DNA of 64,000 nucleotides from Oceaniovalibus sp. ACAM 378 (GTDB lineage Bacteria; Pseudomonadota; Alphaproteobacteria; Rhodobacterales; Rhodobacteraceae): positions 310,001 to 374,000 of the forward strand of contig NZ_VSJK01000003.1 of assembly GCF_008085915.1 (NCBI RefSeq), given 5' to 3'. A program made the position numbers and the translations under genes. Within the stretch, counting starts at the first letter, position 1. Each line of letters opens with the position of its first letter. The notes beneath the pieces are model-generated. The model worked only from the letters and a program-made list of their open reading frames with translations, ran no database searches and was not told the DNA's origin. Below are positions 37,455-47,773 of this stretch, piece by piece.

Positions 37455-38129
37455 GTGGTGTTCAAACGACGCACTCCACGCTCCTATCTTCAGACTTTCG
37501 CGCATTTCTTTTATCCGCGCGGAGGCTGGATGCGTGCCGGTCAGTATGTTGTGCTGCGGCTGCGCCGTCTTCCCGATCCTGCGCATAAGATCAGCCGGGG
37601 CATCGCGGCGGGGGTATTCACCAGTTTTACGCCGCTGTTCGGATTTCATTTCCTTACCGCCGTGACGCTGGCCTGGCTGCTGCGGGGCAACATGCTGGCA
37701 GCTTTGCTGGCGACCTTTGTCGGCAATCCACTGACTTTTCCGATCATCGCCACCGTGTCGGTCGAACTGGGCAGCAGGATGCTGGGCAATCCGGGGGGCG
37801 TGCCACTCCATGTGGTGCTGTCGTCGTTTTCCTATGCATCTTTGGAGCTTTGGGGAAACCTCAAGGCGATTTTCACTCCAGAACTCACGCATTGGGGGCG
37901 GATGGAGTATTTCTTTGACCACATCTTCCTGCCCTACCTTGTCGGCGGCATCATTCCGGGTATCGTCTGTGCGCTGCTGTCCTATTTCGCGTCGCGTCCG
38001 TTGTTGGCGGCTTATCAGAAGGCGCGGATCAAGCGGTTGAAGAAGAAATTTGAAAAGCGCCGCGCTTTGATCGAGGCGACGAAACTGAAGGCCGACCTGG
38101 AAACGACGTCGGCTGAATCCGGAAGGTAA
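37455..38129 (+). CDS. DUF2062 membrane protein
   Basis: 224 residues with a basic N-terminus, three or four membrane spans (about 65-80, 85-105 and 155-185) and the DUF2062 signature [28 protein letters not shown] region near residues 43-66, followed by GNPLTFPI. The C-terminal ~40 residues are a highly charged coiled coil ([17 protein letters not shown]). Function is not established. It begins with GTG after AAAGGAAAG and sits 5 bases before pdxJ, in the same transcript as rel. Confidence 0.87.
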   Translation: MVFKRRTPRSYLQTFAHFFYPRGGWMRAGQYVVLRLRRLPDPAHKISRGIAAGVFTSFTPLFGFHFLTAVTLAWLLRGNMLAALLATFVGNPLTFPIIATVSVELGSRMLGNPGGVPLHVVLSSFSYASLELWGNLKAIFTPELTHWGRMEYFFDHIFLPYLVGGIIPGIVCALLSYFASRPLLAAYQKARIKRLKKKFEKRRALIEATKLKADLETTSAESGR

Positions 38130-38134
38130 CCGAC

Positions 38135-38887
38135 ATGAGCAAGAACCGTCTGCGGCTGGGTGTGAACATCGATCACGTTGCCACGGTGCGCAACGCCCGC
38201 GGAGGCGCCTTTCCCGATCCGTTGCGCGGCGCCCGTCTGGCCGAAGAGGCAGGCGCCGACGGGATCACCGCCCACCTGCGCGAGGATCGCCGCCATATCC
38301 GCGACGCCGACATAGAAAATCTGGTGGCGAACCTGCGCGTGCCGCTGAACTTTGAAATGGCGGCGACGGCGGAAATGCAGGCGATTGCCCTGCGTCATAA
38401 ACCCCATGCGGTCTGTCTCGTCCCCGAAAAGCGTGAGGAACGCACAACCGAAGGCGGTCTTGACGTGCTGCGCGACGAATCCGGGCTGGGCAGGTTCATC
38501 GCGCCCTTGCGCGATGCGGGGTGCCGGGTGTCGCTGTTCATCGCCGCAGACCCGGCCCAGATCCAGGCGTCAGCACGGATCGGCGCGGCGGTGATCGAAC
38601 TTCACACCGGGGCCTATTGCGATTTCGATGCCGCGGGAAAGATGGCCGAACGTGACGCCGAACTGGCGCAGCTGCGCGATATGGCGGCACTGGCCGATTC
38701 GCTTGGGCTTGAGGTGCATGCGGGTCACGGGTTGAACTTTGAGACAGCGGCGCAGATTGCGGCCTTTCCACAGGTGGCTGAACTGAACATCGGCCATTTT
38801 CTGATTGGCGAGTCGATCTTTCTCGGGTTGAAACCGGCCATCGCTGAAATGCGCCGGGTGATGGACGCGGCCCGGAGCGCAATGTGA
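38135..38887 (+). CDS. pdxJ: Pyridoxine 5'-phosphate synthase
   Basis: Forms pyridoxine phosphate from deoxyxylulose phosphate and aminoacetone phosphate. The 250-residue TIM barrel has [17 protein letters not shown] at its N-terminus, [18 protein letters not shown] near 47, [13 protein letters not shown] near 100, and the late [12 protein letters not shown] and [14 protein letters not shown] motifs. Start ATG after GGAAGGTAACCGAC. Followed by acpS 19 bases downstream, the usual pdxJ-acpS order. Confidence 0.96.
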   Translation: MSKNRLRLGVNIDHVATVRNARGGAFPDPLRGARLAEEAGADGITAHLREDRRHIRDADIENLVANLRVPLNFEMAATAEMQAIALRHKPHAVCLVPEKREERTTEGGLDVLRDESGLGRFIAPLRDAGCRVSLFIAADPAQIQASARIGAAVIELHTGAYCDFDAAGKMAERDAELAQLRDMAALADSLGLEVHAGHGLNFETAAQIAAFPQVAELNIGHFLIGESIFLGLKPAIAEMRRVMDAARSAM

Positions 38888-38906
38888 GAGAACGAAAGAC
38901 GCCGGA

Positions 38907-39308
38907 GTGATCCTGGGCATCGGCACCGATCTGGCCAACATCGAGCGTATCGCGGGCGTGTTGGAGCGGCACGGCGACAGGTTTCGCAATCGAGTGTTCA
39001 CCGAACCCGAAAAGCAGCGCGCCGAGCGCCGGCTCGATCCTGCCGCCACCTATGCAAAACGCTGGGCCGCCAAAGAAGCGTGTTCAAAGGCGCTGGGCAC
39101 CGGGTTGCGCATGGGGATCGCGTGGCGCGACATGGCGGTGACGAACCTGCCCACCGGGCAGCCGGTCATGGCGGTTACCGGATGGGCGGCTGAACGGCTG
39201 GCGGCAATGACCCCTCCGGGCCACCGCTCGATCATCCATGTGACCCTGACCGACGATCACCCTTGGGCACAGGCTTTTGTGGTGATCGAGGCCCTGCCCG
39301 ATGCCTGA
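38907..39308 (+). CDS. acpS: Holo-[acyl-carrier-protein] synthase
   Basis: Transfers 4'-phosphopantetheine from CoA to ACP. The 133-residue protein begins with GTG and shows [12 protein letters not shown] (Asp8) near the N-terminus and the second signature [15 protein letters not shown] near residues 53-67. GAAAGACGCCGGA upstream gives a weak site. An inverted repeat around GCGCTGCAGCGC (39329-39340) lies in the gap to lepB. Confidence 0.94.
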   Translation: MILGIGTDLANIERIAGVLERHGDRFRNRVFTEPEKQRAERRLDPAATYAKRWAAKEACSKALGTGLRMGIAWRDMAVTNLPTGQPVMAVTGWAAERLAAMTPPGHRSIIHVTLTDDHPWAQAFVVIEALPDA

Positions 39309-39403
39309 GCGGGCGCTGCCCTTGCCCGGCGCTGCAGCGCGGCAACCTTGACTCCCCCCGGTCCCGGGACCATGAAGCGCGGGAACAATCAAAAGGGCAG
39401 GGC

Positions 39404-40186
39404 ATGGCAGCGGCAGAGAAGAAGGACGGCATCCTCGAAACCGTCAAGACCATCGTTTATGCCCTGTTGATTGCGGGTATTTTCCGCACCCTGTTCTTTC
39501 AGCCGTTCTGGATTCCGTCGGGCAGCATGAAAGACACGTTGCTGGTCGGTGACTTCCTGTTCGTCAACAAGATGGCCTATGGCTATTCGCAGTATTCCTG
39601 TCCGTTTTCGATCTGCCCGATCTCGGGCCGCATCTTCGGGTCCGAACCCGATCGCGGTGATGTCGTGGTGTTCCGCCATCCGGTGACGGGTTCGGATTTC
39701 ATCAAACGTCTGATCGGCCTTCCCGGCGACCGGGTGCAGGTCAAGGGCGGGGTTCTGTTCATCAACGATGAAGAGGCAAAGCAGGAACCGGCGGGCAAAT
39801 TTGTCGAGACATTCGAACAACAGGGCCCGATGGGCAGCTTGCCGCAATGCGAGAATGGCGGCGTCGGTCTTGGCGGCGATTGCGAAAAGTCGCGGTACCG
39901 CGAAACTCTGCCCGGCGGGGTCAGTCACGATATTCTGAATATCCGCGAAAGCCGTCTGGATGACACGCCGGTCTATACTGTGCCGGCTGGCGAATACTTT
40001 TTCATGGGCGACAACCGCGACAACTCGACCGACAGCCGGGTCAGCCAGAACGCCATGGGTGTTGGGTTCGTGCCCTTTGCAAACCTGATCGGACGGGCCG
40101 ACCGGGTGGTGTTTTCGTCTGCGGGCAAGTCGATGCTGTTCTTCTGGACATGGCGCTCGGACCGTTTTTTCAAGGCGATCGATTGA
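39404..40186 (+). CDS. lepB: Signal peptidase I
   Basis: Cleaves Sec and Tat signal peptides at the periplasmic face. The 260-residue protein has one N-terminal membrane helix (about 12-34), the catalytic Ser41 in [14 protein letters not shown], the general-base Lys101 in [13 protein letters not shown] and the [12 protein letters not shown] box near 200. The extracytoplasmic part has two cysteine pairs (C66/C71 and C149/C160) in insertions, probably disulfides. The ATG at 39404 follows AAAAGGGCAGGGC; earlier in-frame codons are not conserved in character. Confidence 0.95.
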   Translation: MAAAEKKDGILETVKTIVYALLIAGIFRTLFFQPFWIPSGSMKDTLLVGDFLFVNKMAYGYSQYSCPFSICPISGRIFGSEPDRGDVVVFRHPVTGSDFIKRLIGLPGDRVQVKGGVLFINDEEAKQEPAGKFVETFEQQGPMGSLPQCENGGVGLGGDCEKSRYRETLPGGVSHDILNIRESRLDDTPVYTVPAGEYFFMGDNRDNSTDSRVSQNAMGVGFVPFANLIGRADRVVFSSAGKSMLFFWTWRSDRFFKAID

Positions 40187-40196
40187 ACCGGGCGTT

Positions 40197-40883
40197 ATGA
40201 AATTATCCGCTGATCTTGTGGCATTTGCCGGACGTCTGGGGCATGATTTTGCCACGCCCGATCTGCTGGTACACGCCATTACCCACGGTTCGATCTCATC
40301 TGCGACACGGCCCGACAATCAGCGGCTTGAGTTTCTGGGCGACCGGGTGCTGGGTCTTGTAATGGCCGAGGCGCTGCTGGCCGCTGACAGGCAGGCCGCC
40401 GAAGGGCAGTTGGCGCCGCGGTTCAATGCACTGGTGCGCAAGGAAACCTGCGCCGACGTGGCCCGTGCCATTGATATCGGTGCGGTGCTGAAACTGGGCC
40501 GTTCCGAACAGATGTCAGGCGGGCGGCGCAAGCAGGCGCTGCTTGGTGATGCGATGGAGGCGGTGATTGCCGCCGTATACCTTGACGCAGGTTTTGAGGC
40601 GGCGCGCGCCGTGATCCTGCGCCACTGGACCGTGCTGATCGAAAAGGTCGAAACGGACGCCCGTGATGCCAAGACGGCACTGCAGGAATGGGCACAGGCG
40701 CGTCGCCTGCCGCCACCTCTTTACACTGAAATTGCGCGCGAGGGGCCAGATCACGCCCCGGTTTTCACCATCGAGGCCCGGCTGATCTCGGGCGAGGCGG
40801 AACAGGCCCGCGCCAATAGCAAACGGGCGGCCGAACAGGGCGCGGCGATTGCATTGATGGCCCGGCTGGAGCAAGCGACATGA
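40197..40883 (+). CDS. rnc: Ribonuclease III
   Basis: Cleaves double-stranded RNA in rRNA and mRNA processing. The 228-residue protein has the RNase III signature [12 protein letters not shown] (43-54), the second acidic cluster [16 protein letters not shown] near 117-132, and a C-terminal double-stranded-RNA-binding domain ([17 protein letters not shown] onward). It is 10 bases after lepB and overlaps era by 4 bases (ATGA). The order lepB-rnc-era-recO is conserved in many proteobacteria. Confidence 0.96.
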   Translation: MKLSADLVAFAGRLGHDFATPDLLVHAITHGSISSATRPDNQRLEFLGDRVLGLVMAEALLAADRQAAEGQLAPRFNALVRKETCADVARAIDIGAVLKLGRSEQMSGGRRKQALLGDAMEAVIAAVYLDAGFEAARAVILRHWTVLIEKVETDARDAKTALQEWAQARRLPPPLYTEIAREGPDHAPVFTIEARLISGEAEQARANSKRAAEQGAAIALMARLEQAT

Positions 40884-41812
40884 CAACCGAAACGACCCCT
40901 GAAATGACCGACAATGAACCGCGCCGTGCCGGATTTGTCGCCCTGATCGGCGAACCGAATGCCGGTAAATCGACACTGCTGAACCGGATGGTCGGCGCCA
41001 AGGTTTCGATCGTCACCCACAAGGTGCAAACCACGCGTGCCCGCATCCGTGGCGTGGCGATCGAGGGCGCAGCGCAGATCGTTTTCGTCGATACCCCGGG
41101 GCTGTTCAGTCCGCGCCGCCGCCTTGACCGCGCCATGGTCGCCGCCGCATGGAGCGGTGCCGCCGATGCTGACATCACGGTGCTGATGATCGAGGCGAAC
41201 CGGGGGCTGACCGAAGGCGTCGATTCAATCCTGACCGCGCTGGAAGAACACAAGACAGGTCGGACCGTGCTGGCGATCAACAAGATCGACCGGGTCGAAG
41301 CGCCGGTTCTGCTGGCCCTGACCAAGGCGATGAACGACCGCCACCCGTTCGAGGAAACCTTCATGATCTCGGCGGAAAAGGGCCACGGCGTCGACCATCT
41401 GCGTCAATGGCTGGGAGGCGCGTTGCCCGAGGGGCCTTGGTTGTACCCCGAGGATCAGATTGCCGATCTGCCCATGCGGATGATCGCGGCCGAAATGACC
41501 CGCGAAAAGCTGACGCTGCGACTGCATCAGGAACTTCCCTATGAGTTGACGGTGGAAACCGAAGAGTGGGAAGACCGCAAGGACGGCAGCGCGCGGATTG
41601 ATCAGGTGATCTATGTCCAGCGCGACGGTCACCGGGGCATCATCCTTGGGAAAAAGGGCGAGACGATCAAGGCGGTCAGTCAGGCCGCCCGCGTCGAGAT
41701 CGAGGCCTTCACCGGGCGAAAGATCCACCTGTTTCTCAAGGTCAAGGTGCGGCCGGGCTGGCTGGACGAGGCCGCGCGCTATCGCGAAATCGGGCTGGAC
41801 TACGGCGACTGA
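40880..41812 (+). CDS. era: GTPase Era
   Basis: Binds the 3' end of 16S rRNA and checks 30S assembly. The 310-residue protein has G1 GEPNAGKST (24-32), G3 DTPGLF near 71, G4 NKID near 134, and a C-terminal KH domain with [15 protein letters not shown]. Start fixed by ATGA overlap with rnc. Full length for the family. Confidence 0.96.
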   Translation: MTTETTPEMTDNEPRRAGFVALIGEPNAGKSTLLNRMVGAKVSIVTHKVQTTRARIRGVAIEGAAQIVFVDTPGLFSPRRRLDRAMVAAAWSGAADADITVLMIEANRGLTEGVDSILTALEEHKTGRTVLAINKIDRVEAPVLLALTKAMNDRHPFEETFMISAEKGHGVDHLRQWLGGALPEGPWLYPEDQIADLPMRMIAAEMTREKLTLRLHQELPYELTVETEEWEDRKDGSARIDQVIYVQRDGHRGIILGKKGETIKAVSQAARVEIEAFTGRKIHLFLKVKVRPGWLDEAARYREIGLDYGD

Positions 41813-41911
41813 TCCGGGCCTGTTGCCTGCCACCGCAAAAAGGCGGCGGGTGGGCCTTTTCACGGCCCGCTCAACACGCCACGATACCGATATGAAACAG
41901 ATCGTCTTATC

Positions 41912-42241
41912 ATGCGCCTGACCGCACAGTTCTGGGTGCAGGCCTATCTGACGCGCCTGCGTTTGGCCGACATCCCGGCCTATGTCGTGGCCCATGGCGA
42001 CGACACCGCGGGCGCCGTTCTGGTCAAACTCTCCACACTCGACGGGCAGGCAAAGGTGTTTGAACGCCGGTTCGATCTGATGTCGGGCCAGCGGCGCTGG
42101 GATATCCTCAGCGAAGGAACCGAGCCTGACACCGACACCGTCATCGCCCGCCAGCGCAGCTATGACCCCGATCTCTGGGTGATCGAGGTCGAGGATCGGC
42201 AGGGGCGGCACCTGCTGGATGAACCGGGGCTGTCGGAGTGA
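41912..42241 (+). CDS. DUF1491 family protein
   Basis: 109 residues, compact, with no signal or membrane segment. It begins [22 protein letters not shown] and ends with [21 protein letters not shown], which match the DUF1491 pattern of alphaproteobacteria. Function unknown. It lies between era and recO and its stop overlaps the GTG of recO (GTGA), so it is probably cotranslated with the repair gene. Confidence 0.85.
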   Translation: MRLTAQFWVQAYLTRLRLADIPAYVVAHGDDTAGAVLVKLSTLDGQAKVFERRFDLMSGQRRWDILSEGTEPDTDTVIARQRSYDPDLWVIEVEDRQGRHLLDEPGLSE

Positions 42242-42984
42242 TTGAGTGGCGCGATCAGGGCGTCGTCCTGACCGCCCGCCCGCACGGCGAAACCTCGGCG
42301 ATTGTCGAGGTGTTCACACCGCTTCATGGCCGCCACGCCGGGGTCGTGCGGGGCGGTGTGGGGCGGCGTCTGTCGCCGTTGATGCAACCGGGTGCGCAGC
42401 TTGATGTTGTCTGGCGTGCCCGGCTCGAGGATCACATGGGCGCCTTCACCGTCGAATCCCGCGCCAGCCGGGCGGGCCTGATGGGCGACCGGCTGACGTT
42501 GGCCGGGCTGAACGCGATCACTGCGCTTTTGTCATTTTGCCTGCCCGAACGCGAAGCGCATCCGGGGCTGTACCAACACTCCATCGCGCTGCTTGACCGG
42601 TTGGGCGACAATGACGACTGGCCGCTGGACTACCTGCACTGGGAGCAGTCCCTGCTTGATGAAACCGGTTTCGGGCTGTCCTTGGGAGTTTGCGCTGTCA
42701 CGGGCAGCCGTGAAAACCTGACTTTTGTGTCTCCGAAAACCGGGCGCTCGGTCAGTCGAGAAGGGGCGGGCGATTGGGCAGACCGGCTGCTTGCCCTGCC
42801 GCCCTGCCTTTTGGGGCAGGGGGCGGCGACGGCTGCCGAATTGCTGGCGGGTCTGGATACAACCGGGCATTTTCTTGAGAACCACCTTGCCCCGTCGCTG
42901 GGGCAGCGCCCCCTGCCGGCAGCAAGGGGGCGGCTGATCGACCTGTTTGCGCGGCGGCTTTCAGGCGCGCAATCCCGGGTCTGA
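42238..42984 (+). CDS. recO: DNA repair protein RecO
   Basis: Loads RecA at gaps in the RecFOR pathway. The 248 residues begin [25 protein letters not shown], an OB-fold N-terminal domain, then the helical domain with [20 protein letters not shown] start by overlap with the DUF1491 gene. The four-cysteine zinc site of some RecO proteins is not present. It ends 4 bases before the convergent META-domain gene. Confidence 0.94.
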   Translation: MIEWRDQGVVLTARPHGETSAIVEVFTPLHGRHAGVVRGGVGRRLSPLMQPGAQLDVVWRARLEDHMGAFTVESRASRAGLMGDRLTLAGLNAITALLSFCLPEREAHPGLYQHSIALLDRLGDNDDWPLDYLHWEQSLLDETGFGLSLGVCAVTGSRENLTFVSPKTGRSVSREGAGDWADRLLALPPCLLGQGAATAAELLAGLDTTGHFLENHLAPSLGQRPLPAARGRLIDLFARRLSGAQSRV

Positions 42985-42988
42985 TCAC

Positions 42989-43372
42989 TCAGCGTTCGGC
43001 GCGAAATACCATCTCGCCTGACTTGCCGTCAGACAGGATCACCACACGGCCAACTGAATCGATCCGTTTCATCCGTTCAAGCGCGGCGAAATACGCGGTT
43101 TCCTGCGCTTGATCCGGGCAACTGCGTTTCGTTGACAGGATCGTTTCGATCTTGATCAACGGATAGTCCAGCGTCTGACCCGCCGACCAGCGGTTGCAGG
43201 GCGCTTCGCCCAGCACTTTGCCTTCGCCGGGGAAATCGATGGTCGCGCGGGAAGTGAAGGCAGCGCCGTCCAGCGTCTCAAGCACATAGGAGGTATCGGA
43301 ATCGACAAGGCCGGAAACGGTCTCATCGCTCGAACAGGCCGCGAGCGCGGCTAGGATCAGAAGATATCGCAT
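42989..43372 (-). CDS. META-domain (HslJ-like) lipoprotein
   Basis: 127 residues with a lipoprotein signal: hydrophobic stretch then LAALAAC with lipidated Cys13. The mature part is one META domain: GEAPCNRWSAGQTLDYP, CPDQAQETAYFAALERM and a final beta strand. HslJ-type proteins are envelope proteins linked to stress, with no settled activity. It is convergent with recO and 87 bases after the stop of mcd on the opposite side. Confidence 0.85.
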   Translation of the reverse strand: MRYLLILAALAACSSDETVSGLVDSDTSYVLETLDGAAFTSRATIDFPGEGKVLGEAPCNRWSAGQTLDYPLIKIETILSTKRSCPDQAQETAYFAALERMKRIDSVGRVVILSDGKSGEMVFRAER

Positions 43373-43459
43373 ACCGGTTTATGTGCCGTCGCGCAGCCTG
43401 AAAGGCAACCCGACCTTTCCCAGATCCAAGGTAAGCAAAGCGGATATCCGCCGCCTGGA

Positions 43460-45154
43460 TTAGCCCAGCAGCCGCCGAGCGATCACCTGTGCCTGAATTT
43501 CCGCCGCACCCTCAAAGATATTCAGGATGCGGGCGTCGCACAGGATGCGCGATATCGTATATTCCAGCGCAAATCCGTTGCCGCCGTGGATCTGCAGCCC
43601 ATTGTCTGCCGCTGCCCATGCAACCCGTGCACCCAGCAGTTTCGCCATCCCGGCCTCAAGATCGCAACGCTTTCCGGCATCCTTGCGGGCCGCGCTGAAA
43701 TACGTCAGCTGCCGCGCAACCATGATCTCGACCGCCATCATCGCCAGTTTGCCCGACACCCGGGGAAAATCGATCAGCGGTTTGCCGAACTGCTTGCGGT
43801 CCTGCGCATATTTCAGGGACACGTCCAGCGCCGATTGTGCCACGCCGATGGCGCGGGCGGCGGTCTGGATGCGGGCGGATTCAAAGGTTTCCATCAACTG
43901 CTTGAACCCCTTGCCGGGTTCGCCGCCCAGCAGGTTGTCGCCCTTGATTGCGAAACCGTCGAAGGCCAGTTCGTATTCCTTCATGCCCCGGTAACCCAGC
44001 ACCTCGATCTCACCACCCGTCATGCCGGGCGTGGGGAAGGGGGCATCGTCGGTTCCGGGGGTCTTTTCCGCAAGGAACATCGACAGTCCCCGATAATCCG
44101 AGGTGTCAGGTTCGGTGCGTGCCAGCAGGGTCATCACATGGGTCCGGGCGGCGTGGGTGATCCAGGTCTTGTTGCCGGTCACTGTCCAATCGGCGCCATC
44201 GCGCACTGCGCGAGTGCGCAACGCGCCAAGGTCGGAGCCGGTATTGGGTTCGGTGAACACGGCGGTGGGCAGGATTTCACCGCTGGCCAGCCCGGGCAGC
44301 CATTTCTGTTTCTGCGCCTCGGTGCCGCCGCACAGGATCAGTTCGGCGGCGATCTCGCTGCGCGTGCCGAGCGATCCGACACCAATATACCCGCGCGACA
44401 ACTCTTCGCTGACCACACACATGGAGGCTTTGGACAGGCCGAAACCGCCGTATTCTTCGGGGATGGTCAGGCCGAACACGCCCATTTCGGCCATTTCGGT
44501 AATGATCTCCATCGGGATAAGCTCGTCGCGCAGGTGCCAGCCGTGGGCGTGCGGTTCAACCTTGTCGGCGGAAAACCGGCGAAACTGTTCGCGGATCATC
44601 TCAAGCTCATCGTCCAGCCCCGTCGCGCCGACGGTGATCTCGGCGGACCGTTCCTGCATCAGCGCCACCAGACGTGACCGTGCGGCCTGGGTGTTGCCAC
44701 CCTGGGTCAGGGTCATCACCGCCGGGGTCATCAGGGTGCGCTGGTCGTCCTGGGTCAGTCCGATGTCCTGCGGGCGCAGGAGCTCGCCCTGGCTCATCGG
44801 CAGGCCACCATAGACCTGCCAAAGGTATTCACCGAAGGCGATCTGGTGGATCAACTGCTCGACTTCACCAAATTTTCCTTGGGACTCCAGCTGCTCGGCC
44901 CAGTCCTGCATGCGGGACAGGGCGGCGTCATAGGTGGCGATCCAGGCCAGACCATGCGCCGCCGTCTGATGCGTTTCGATCAGGGCACCAGACACGCGCC
45001 CGCCGTCGCTGACCAGATCGCGCACCCGCCCGGTTGCCGTTTCGACCAGTGCCGTCAGCGAGGCCGCCGCATCCCGGGTCAGGGTCAGCAGATCGTCAAG
45101 AAGCACCGGAGTCGTAGCGGGTGCCGTGCCGATGGGCGGTCCGTCATGGGGCAT
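43460..45154 (-). CDS. mcd: (2S)-methylsuccinyl-CoA dehydrogenase
   Basis: FAD enzyme that oxidises (2S)-methylsuccinyl-CoA to mesaconyl-CoA in the ethylmalonyl-CoA pathway of acetate assimilation. The 564-residue length, with an N-terminal helical extension of about 155 residues before a standard acyl-CoA dehydrogenase fold, is the distinguishing sign of Mcd. The dehydrogenase part has AVFTEPNTGSDLGALRTRA, the flavin-contact QIHGGNGFALEY segment, and the catalytic-type Glu548 in IFEGAAEIQ. Other pathway genes (ccr, ecm, mch) are not in the window, so specificity is by architecture and lineage. Confidence 0.87.
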   Translation of the reverse strand: MPHDGPPIGTAPATTPVLLDDLLTLTRDAAASLTALVETATGRVRDLVSDGGRVSGALIETHQTAAHGLAWIATYDAALSRMQDWAEQLESQGKFGEVEQLIHQIAFGEYLWQVYGGLPMSQGELLRPQDIGLTQDDQRTLMTPAVMTLTQGGNTQAARSRLVALMQERSAEITVGATGLDDELEMIREQFRRFSADKVEPHAHGWHLRDELIPMEIITEMAEMGVFGLTIPEEYGGFGLSKASMCVVSEELSRGYIGVGSLGTRSEIAAELILCGGTEAQKQKWLPGLASGEILPTAVFTEPNTGSDLGALRTRAVRDGADWTVTGNKTWITHAARTHVMTLLARTEPDTSDYRGLSMFLAEKTPGTDDAPFPTPGMTGGEIEVLGYRGMKEYELAFDGFAIKGDNLLGGEPGKGFKQLMETFESARIQTAARAIGVAQSALDVSLKYAQDRKQFGKPLIDFPRVSGKLAMMAVEIMVARQLTYFSAARKDAGKRCDLEAGMAKLLGARVAWAAADNGLQIHGGNGFALEYTISRILCDARILNIFEGAAEIQAQVIARRLLG

Positions 45155-45338
45155 GGGTCGGCTCCTGTTCTTTGCAGTTGCAGCATAAACTAGGCGGGGC
45201 CAACAGAATGCGCAACAAGAGTTCTTTTTCGCGCGGCGTTTTGAACGAAAATGACGGAGGGAAATGACCCTGTCCCCGTGTCGGTGCCCGGTCTATACGT
45301 CCTTGGTGCTGAGAGACCGCGCCTGCAGGAGACCAAGG

Positions 45339-46097
45339 ATGTTCGTCGATACAACAACGGTATTGATCCTTGCCAGTGGCGCGACGCTGCTGGCCGGGTT
45401 CGTCAAGGGTATGGTCGGATTCGCGATGCCGATGGTGATGATTTCGCTTTTGGCGTCGACATTGCCGGCGGAAACGGCACTGGCAGCCCTGATCGTGCCG
45501 ACGCTGGTGACCAACCTCTGGCAATCGCTGCGCAATGGTCTTCCTGCGGCGGCAAAATCGGCGCGGATCCATTGGCGCTTTATCGCGATGGTCATCATAT
45601 TCATGGCTTTTTCGGCGCAACTTGTGACGCTGCTGCCGCCATCAGTCCTGTTTCTGATCCTTGGTGTTCCGGTGGTCGTGTTTGCGCTGATCCAATTGGC
45701 AGGCTGGCAATTGCAGATTGTACCCTCGATGCGGCGCCGGGCGGAACTGACGCTGGGTACGATATCGGGGGTGATCGGTGGGCTGACCGGAGTCTGGGGC
45801 CCGCCCACAGTGATGTATCTGACGGCGCTGAACACACCGAAGGTCGAACATGTGCGCACGCAAGGCGTCGTTTATGGGCTTGGCTCGGTGATGCTGCTGG
45901 GGGCGCATGTGCAGTCCGGCGTGCTGAATGCGCAGACACTGCCGCTGTCGCTGGCGATGGTGGTGCCGGCGGTATTGGGCATGGGGGTCGGGTTTTTGGC
46001 GCAGGACCGGGTGGACCAGGTGCTGTTCCGGCGGTTGACGCTGATTGTTCTGGTGTTTGCCGGGGCCAATCTGGTGCGCCGTGGGCTGATGGGATAG
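45339..46097 (+). CDS. TauE/SafE family permease
   Basis: 252 residues, about eight membrane spans arranged as two repeats, with the family loops LLAGFVKGMVGFAMP near the N-terminus and SGVIGGLTGVWGPPTVMYL near the middle. Members export or import sulfite, sulfoacetate and other organic anions; substrate unknown here. AGGAGACCAAGG precedes the ATG at 45339. Divergent from mcd and convergent with pckA. Confidence 0.88.
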   Translation: MFVDTTTVLILASGATLLAGFVKGMVGFAMPMVMISLLASTLPAETALAALIVPTLVTNLWQSLRNGLPAAAKSARIHWRFIAMVIIFMAFSAQLVTLLPPSVLFLILGVPVVVFALIQLAGWQLQIVPSMRRRAELTLGTISGVIGGLTGVWGPPTVMYLTALNTPKVEHVRTQGVVYGLGSVMLLGAHVQSGVLNAQTLPLSLAMVVPAVLGMGVGFLAQDRVDQVLFRRLTLIVLVFAGANLVRRGLMG

Positions 46098-46099
46098 CG

Positions 46100-46159
46100 C
46101 GCTCCTCGCTTCCTTGCGGTCGCTCCTCGCGAGGAACGACCGTCAGGAAGTGAAGAGCG
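46100..46159. repeat. 60-bp imperfect palindrome between convergent genes
   Basis: Left arm 46100-46129 and right arm 46130-46159 are inverted copies matching at 25 of 30 positions with no spacer. The left arm also has an internal direct repeat, CGCTCCTCGC, at 46100-46109 and 46121-46130. It starts 2 bases after the permease stop and ends 15 bases before the pckA stop; a bidirectional terminator or cruciform-forming element is likely. Confidence 0.75.
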
Positions 46160-46174
46160 TCAGCCGATGATGCC

Positions 46175-47773
46175 TCAGCCGATGGTGACAGCGCGCACGT
46201 CATCGTCGATGTGATCAGCATATTGCGCGAAGTTCTCGGAAAACATCGCCACCAGTTTGGCAGCCTGGCGGTCATAGCTTTCGGGATTGTCCCAAGTCCG
46301 GCGCGGATCAAGCAGGATGTCGGGCACGCCCGCAACCGTCGTCGGAACGTCGAAGCCAAAGTTCTTGTCCTTGCGGAACGGCGCCTTCGCCAGCGATCCG
46401 TCCAGCGCTGCGGTCAGCAACGCGCGTGTTGCTTTGATCGGCATCCGCGATCCTGTGCCATAAGCACCGCCGGTCCAGCCGGTGTTGACCAGCCAGCATG
46501 TGGCACCGTGTTTGGCGATCTTGCCCTTCAGCAACTCACCATAGACTTCGGGCCGGCGCGGCATGAATGGCGCGCCAAAGCAGGTTGAGAATGTCGGCTC
46601 TGGCTCGGTCACGCCACGTTCGGTGCCGGCGACCTTGGAGGTGAAGCCGGACAGAAAGTGATACATCGCCTGTGCCGGGGTCAGCCGGGCAATCGGTGGC
46701 AACACGCCGAAGGCATCGCAGGTCAGCATGATGATGTTCTTGGGATGTCCGCCCAGTGCTGTGGGCGATGCATTCGAGATATAGTGCAGCGGATAGGCCG
46801 CGCGCATGTTCGCCGTCAGGCTGTCATCCTCGAAGTCCAACTCAAGGGTCTCAGGATCGAAAACCATGTTCTCGATCACCGTGCCAAACTTGTGGGTGGT
46901 GGCATAGATTTCCGGTTCGGCCTCGGACGATAGGTTGATCGTCTTGGCGTAACAGCCACCCTCGAAGTTGAAGGTGCCGCGCTCGGACCAGCCGTGCTCG
47001 TCGTCGCCGATCAGGATGCGCTCTGGGTCGGCGGAAAGGGTGGTCTTGCCGGTGCCCGACAGGCCGAAAAACACGGCCGTGTCCACGGGATTGCCCGGTG
47101 CATGGTTGGCGCTGCAATGCATCGGCATGATGCCCTTTTCGGGCAGCAGATAGTTCAGCAGCGTGAATACCGATTTCTTGTTCTCACCGGCATATTCGGT
47201 GCCACCGATCAGGATCAACTTACGCTCGAAATTCAGGGCGATGATCGTGTCCGAATTGCAGCCGTGGCGCGCCGGATCGGCCGAAAAGCTGGGGCAGTTG
47301 ATCACCGTGAATTCGGGGACGAAATCGTCCAGTTCCTCGCGCTCGGGGCGGCGCAGCAAGGTGCGAATGAACAGCGAATGCCAGGCCAGTTCCGTCACCA
47401 CCCGAACGTCCAGCCGATGCGCCGGATCGGCTCCGCCGAACAGATCCTGCACGAAAAAGTCGCGCCCCTTCATATGCTCCAGCATGTCGTCGTACAGGAT
47501 GTCGAAACTCTCGGGGGACATCGAGGCGTTGTTTTCCCACCAGATGGTGTTTTCGGTCGCCGCACTGCGCACCACATGCTTGTCCTTGGGCGACCGTCCG
47601 GTGAACTTTCCCGTGGTGACCAGAAGGGCACCACCCTTGCCCAGAACACCCTCGTCGCGTTTCAATGCATGGGTGATCAGGCCCGGCTCCAGCAGGTTGT
47701 AATGCACAGCACCCAGCCCGCCGATCCCCTGTTGATCCAGCGTCTGTTTCGGATTCACGCGTCCTGTGGCCAT
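46175..47773 (-). CDS. pckA: Phosphoenolpyruvate carboxykinase (ATP)
   Basis: Makes PEP from oxaloacetate with ATP, the entry to gluconeogenesis from TCA intermediates. The 532-residue enzyme has the P-loop [18 protein letters not shown], the [22 protein letters not shown] metal/nucleotide region just after, and an early RSPKDKHVV substrate loop. GGAGAACAGAC precedes the ATG at 47773. It is divergent from chvI; repeated TTTAGCGCAACCA motifs and a GGGTTGCAACCC dyad lie in its upstream region. Confidence 0.96.
   Translation of the reverse strand: MATGRVNPKQTLDQQGIGGLGAVHYNLLEPGLITHALKRDEGVLGKGGALLVTTGKFTGRSPKDKHVVRSAATENTIWWENNASMSPESFDILYDDMLEHMKGRDFFVQDLFGGADPAHRLDVRVVTELAWHSLFIRTLLRRPEREELDDFVPEFTVINCPSFSADPARHGCNSDTIIALNFERKLILIGGTEYAGENKKSVFTLLNYLLPEKGIMPMHCSANHAPGNPVDTAVFFGLSGTGKTTLSADPERILIGDDEHGWSERGTFNFEGGCYAKTINLSSEAEPEIYATTHKFGTVIENMVFDPETLELDFEDDSLTANMRAAYPLHYISNASPTALGGHPKNIIMLTCDAFGVLPPIARLTPAQAMYHFLSGFTSKVAGTERGVTEPEPTFSTCFGAPFMPRRPEVYGELLKGKIAKHGATCWLVNTGWTGGAYGTGSRMPIKATRALLTAALDGSLAKAPFRKDKNFGFDVPTTVAGVPDILLDPRRTWDNPESYDRQAAKLVAMFSENFAQYADHIDDDVRAVTIG

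Noticed and set aside
43586..44677. A 363-codon plus-strand open frame inside mcd
   Set aside because: Antisense to a complete acyl-CoA dehydrogenase; His/Gly-rich translation without recognisable motifs.
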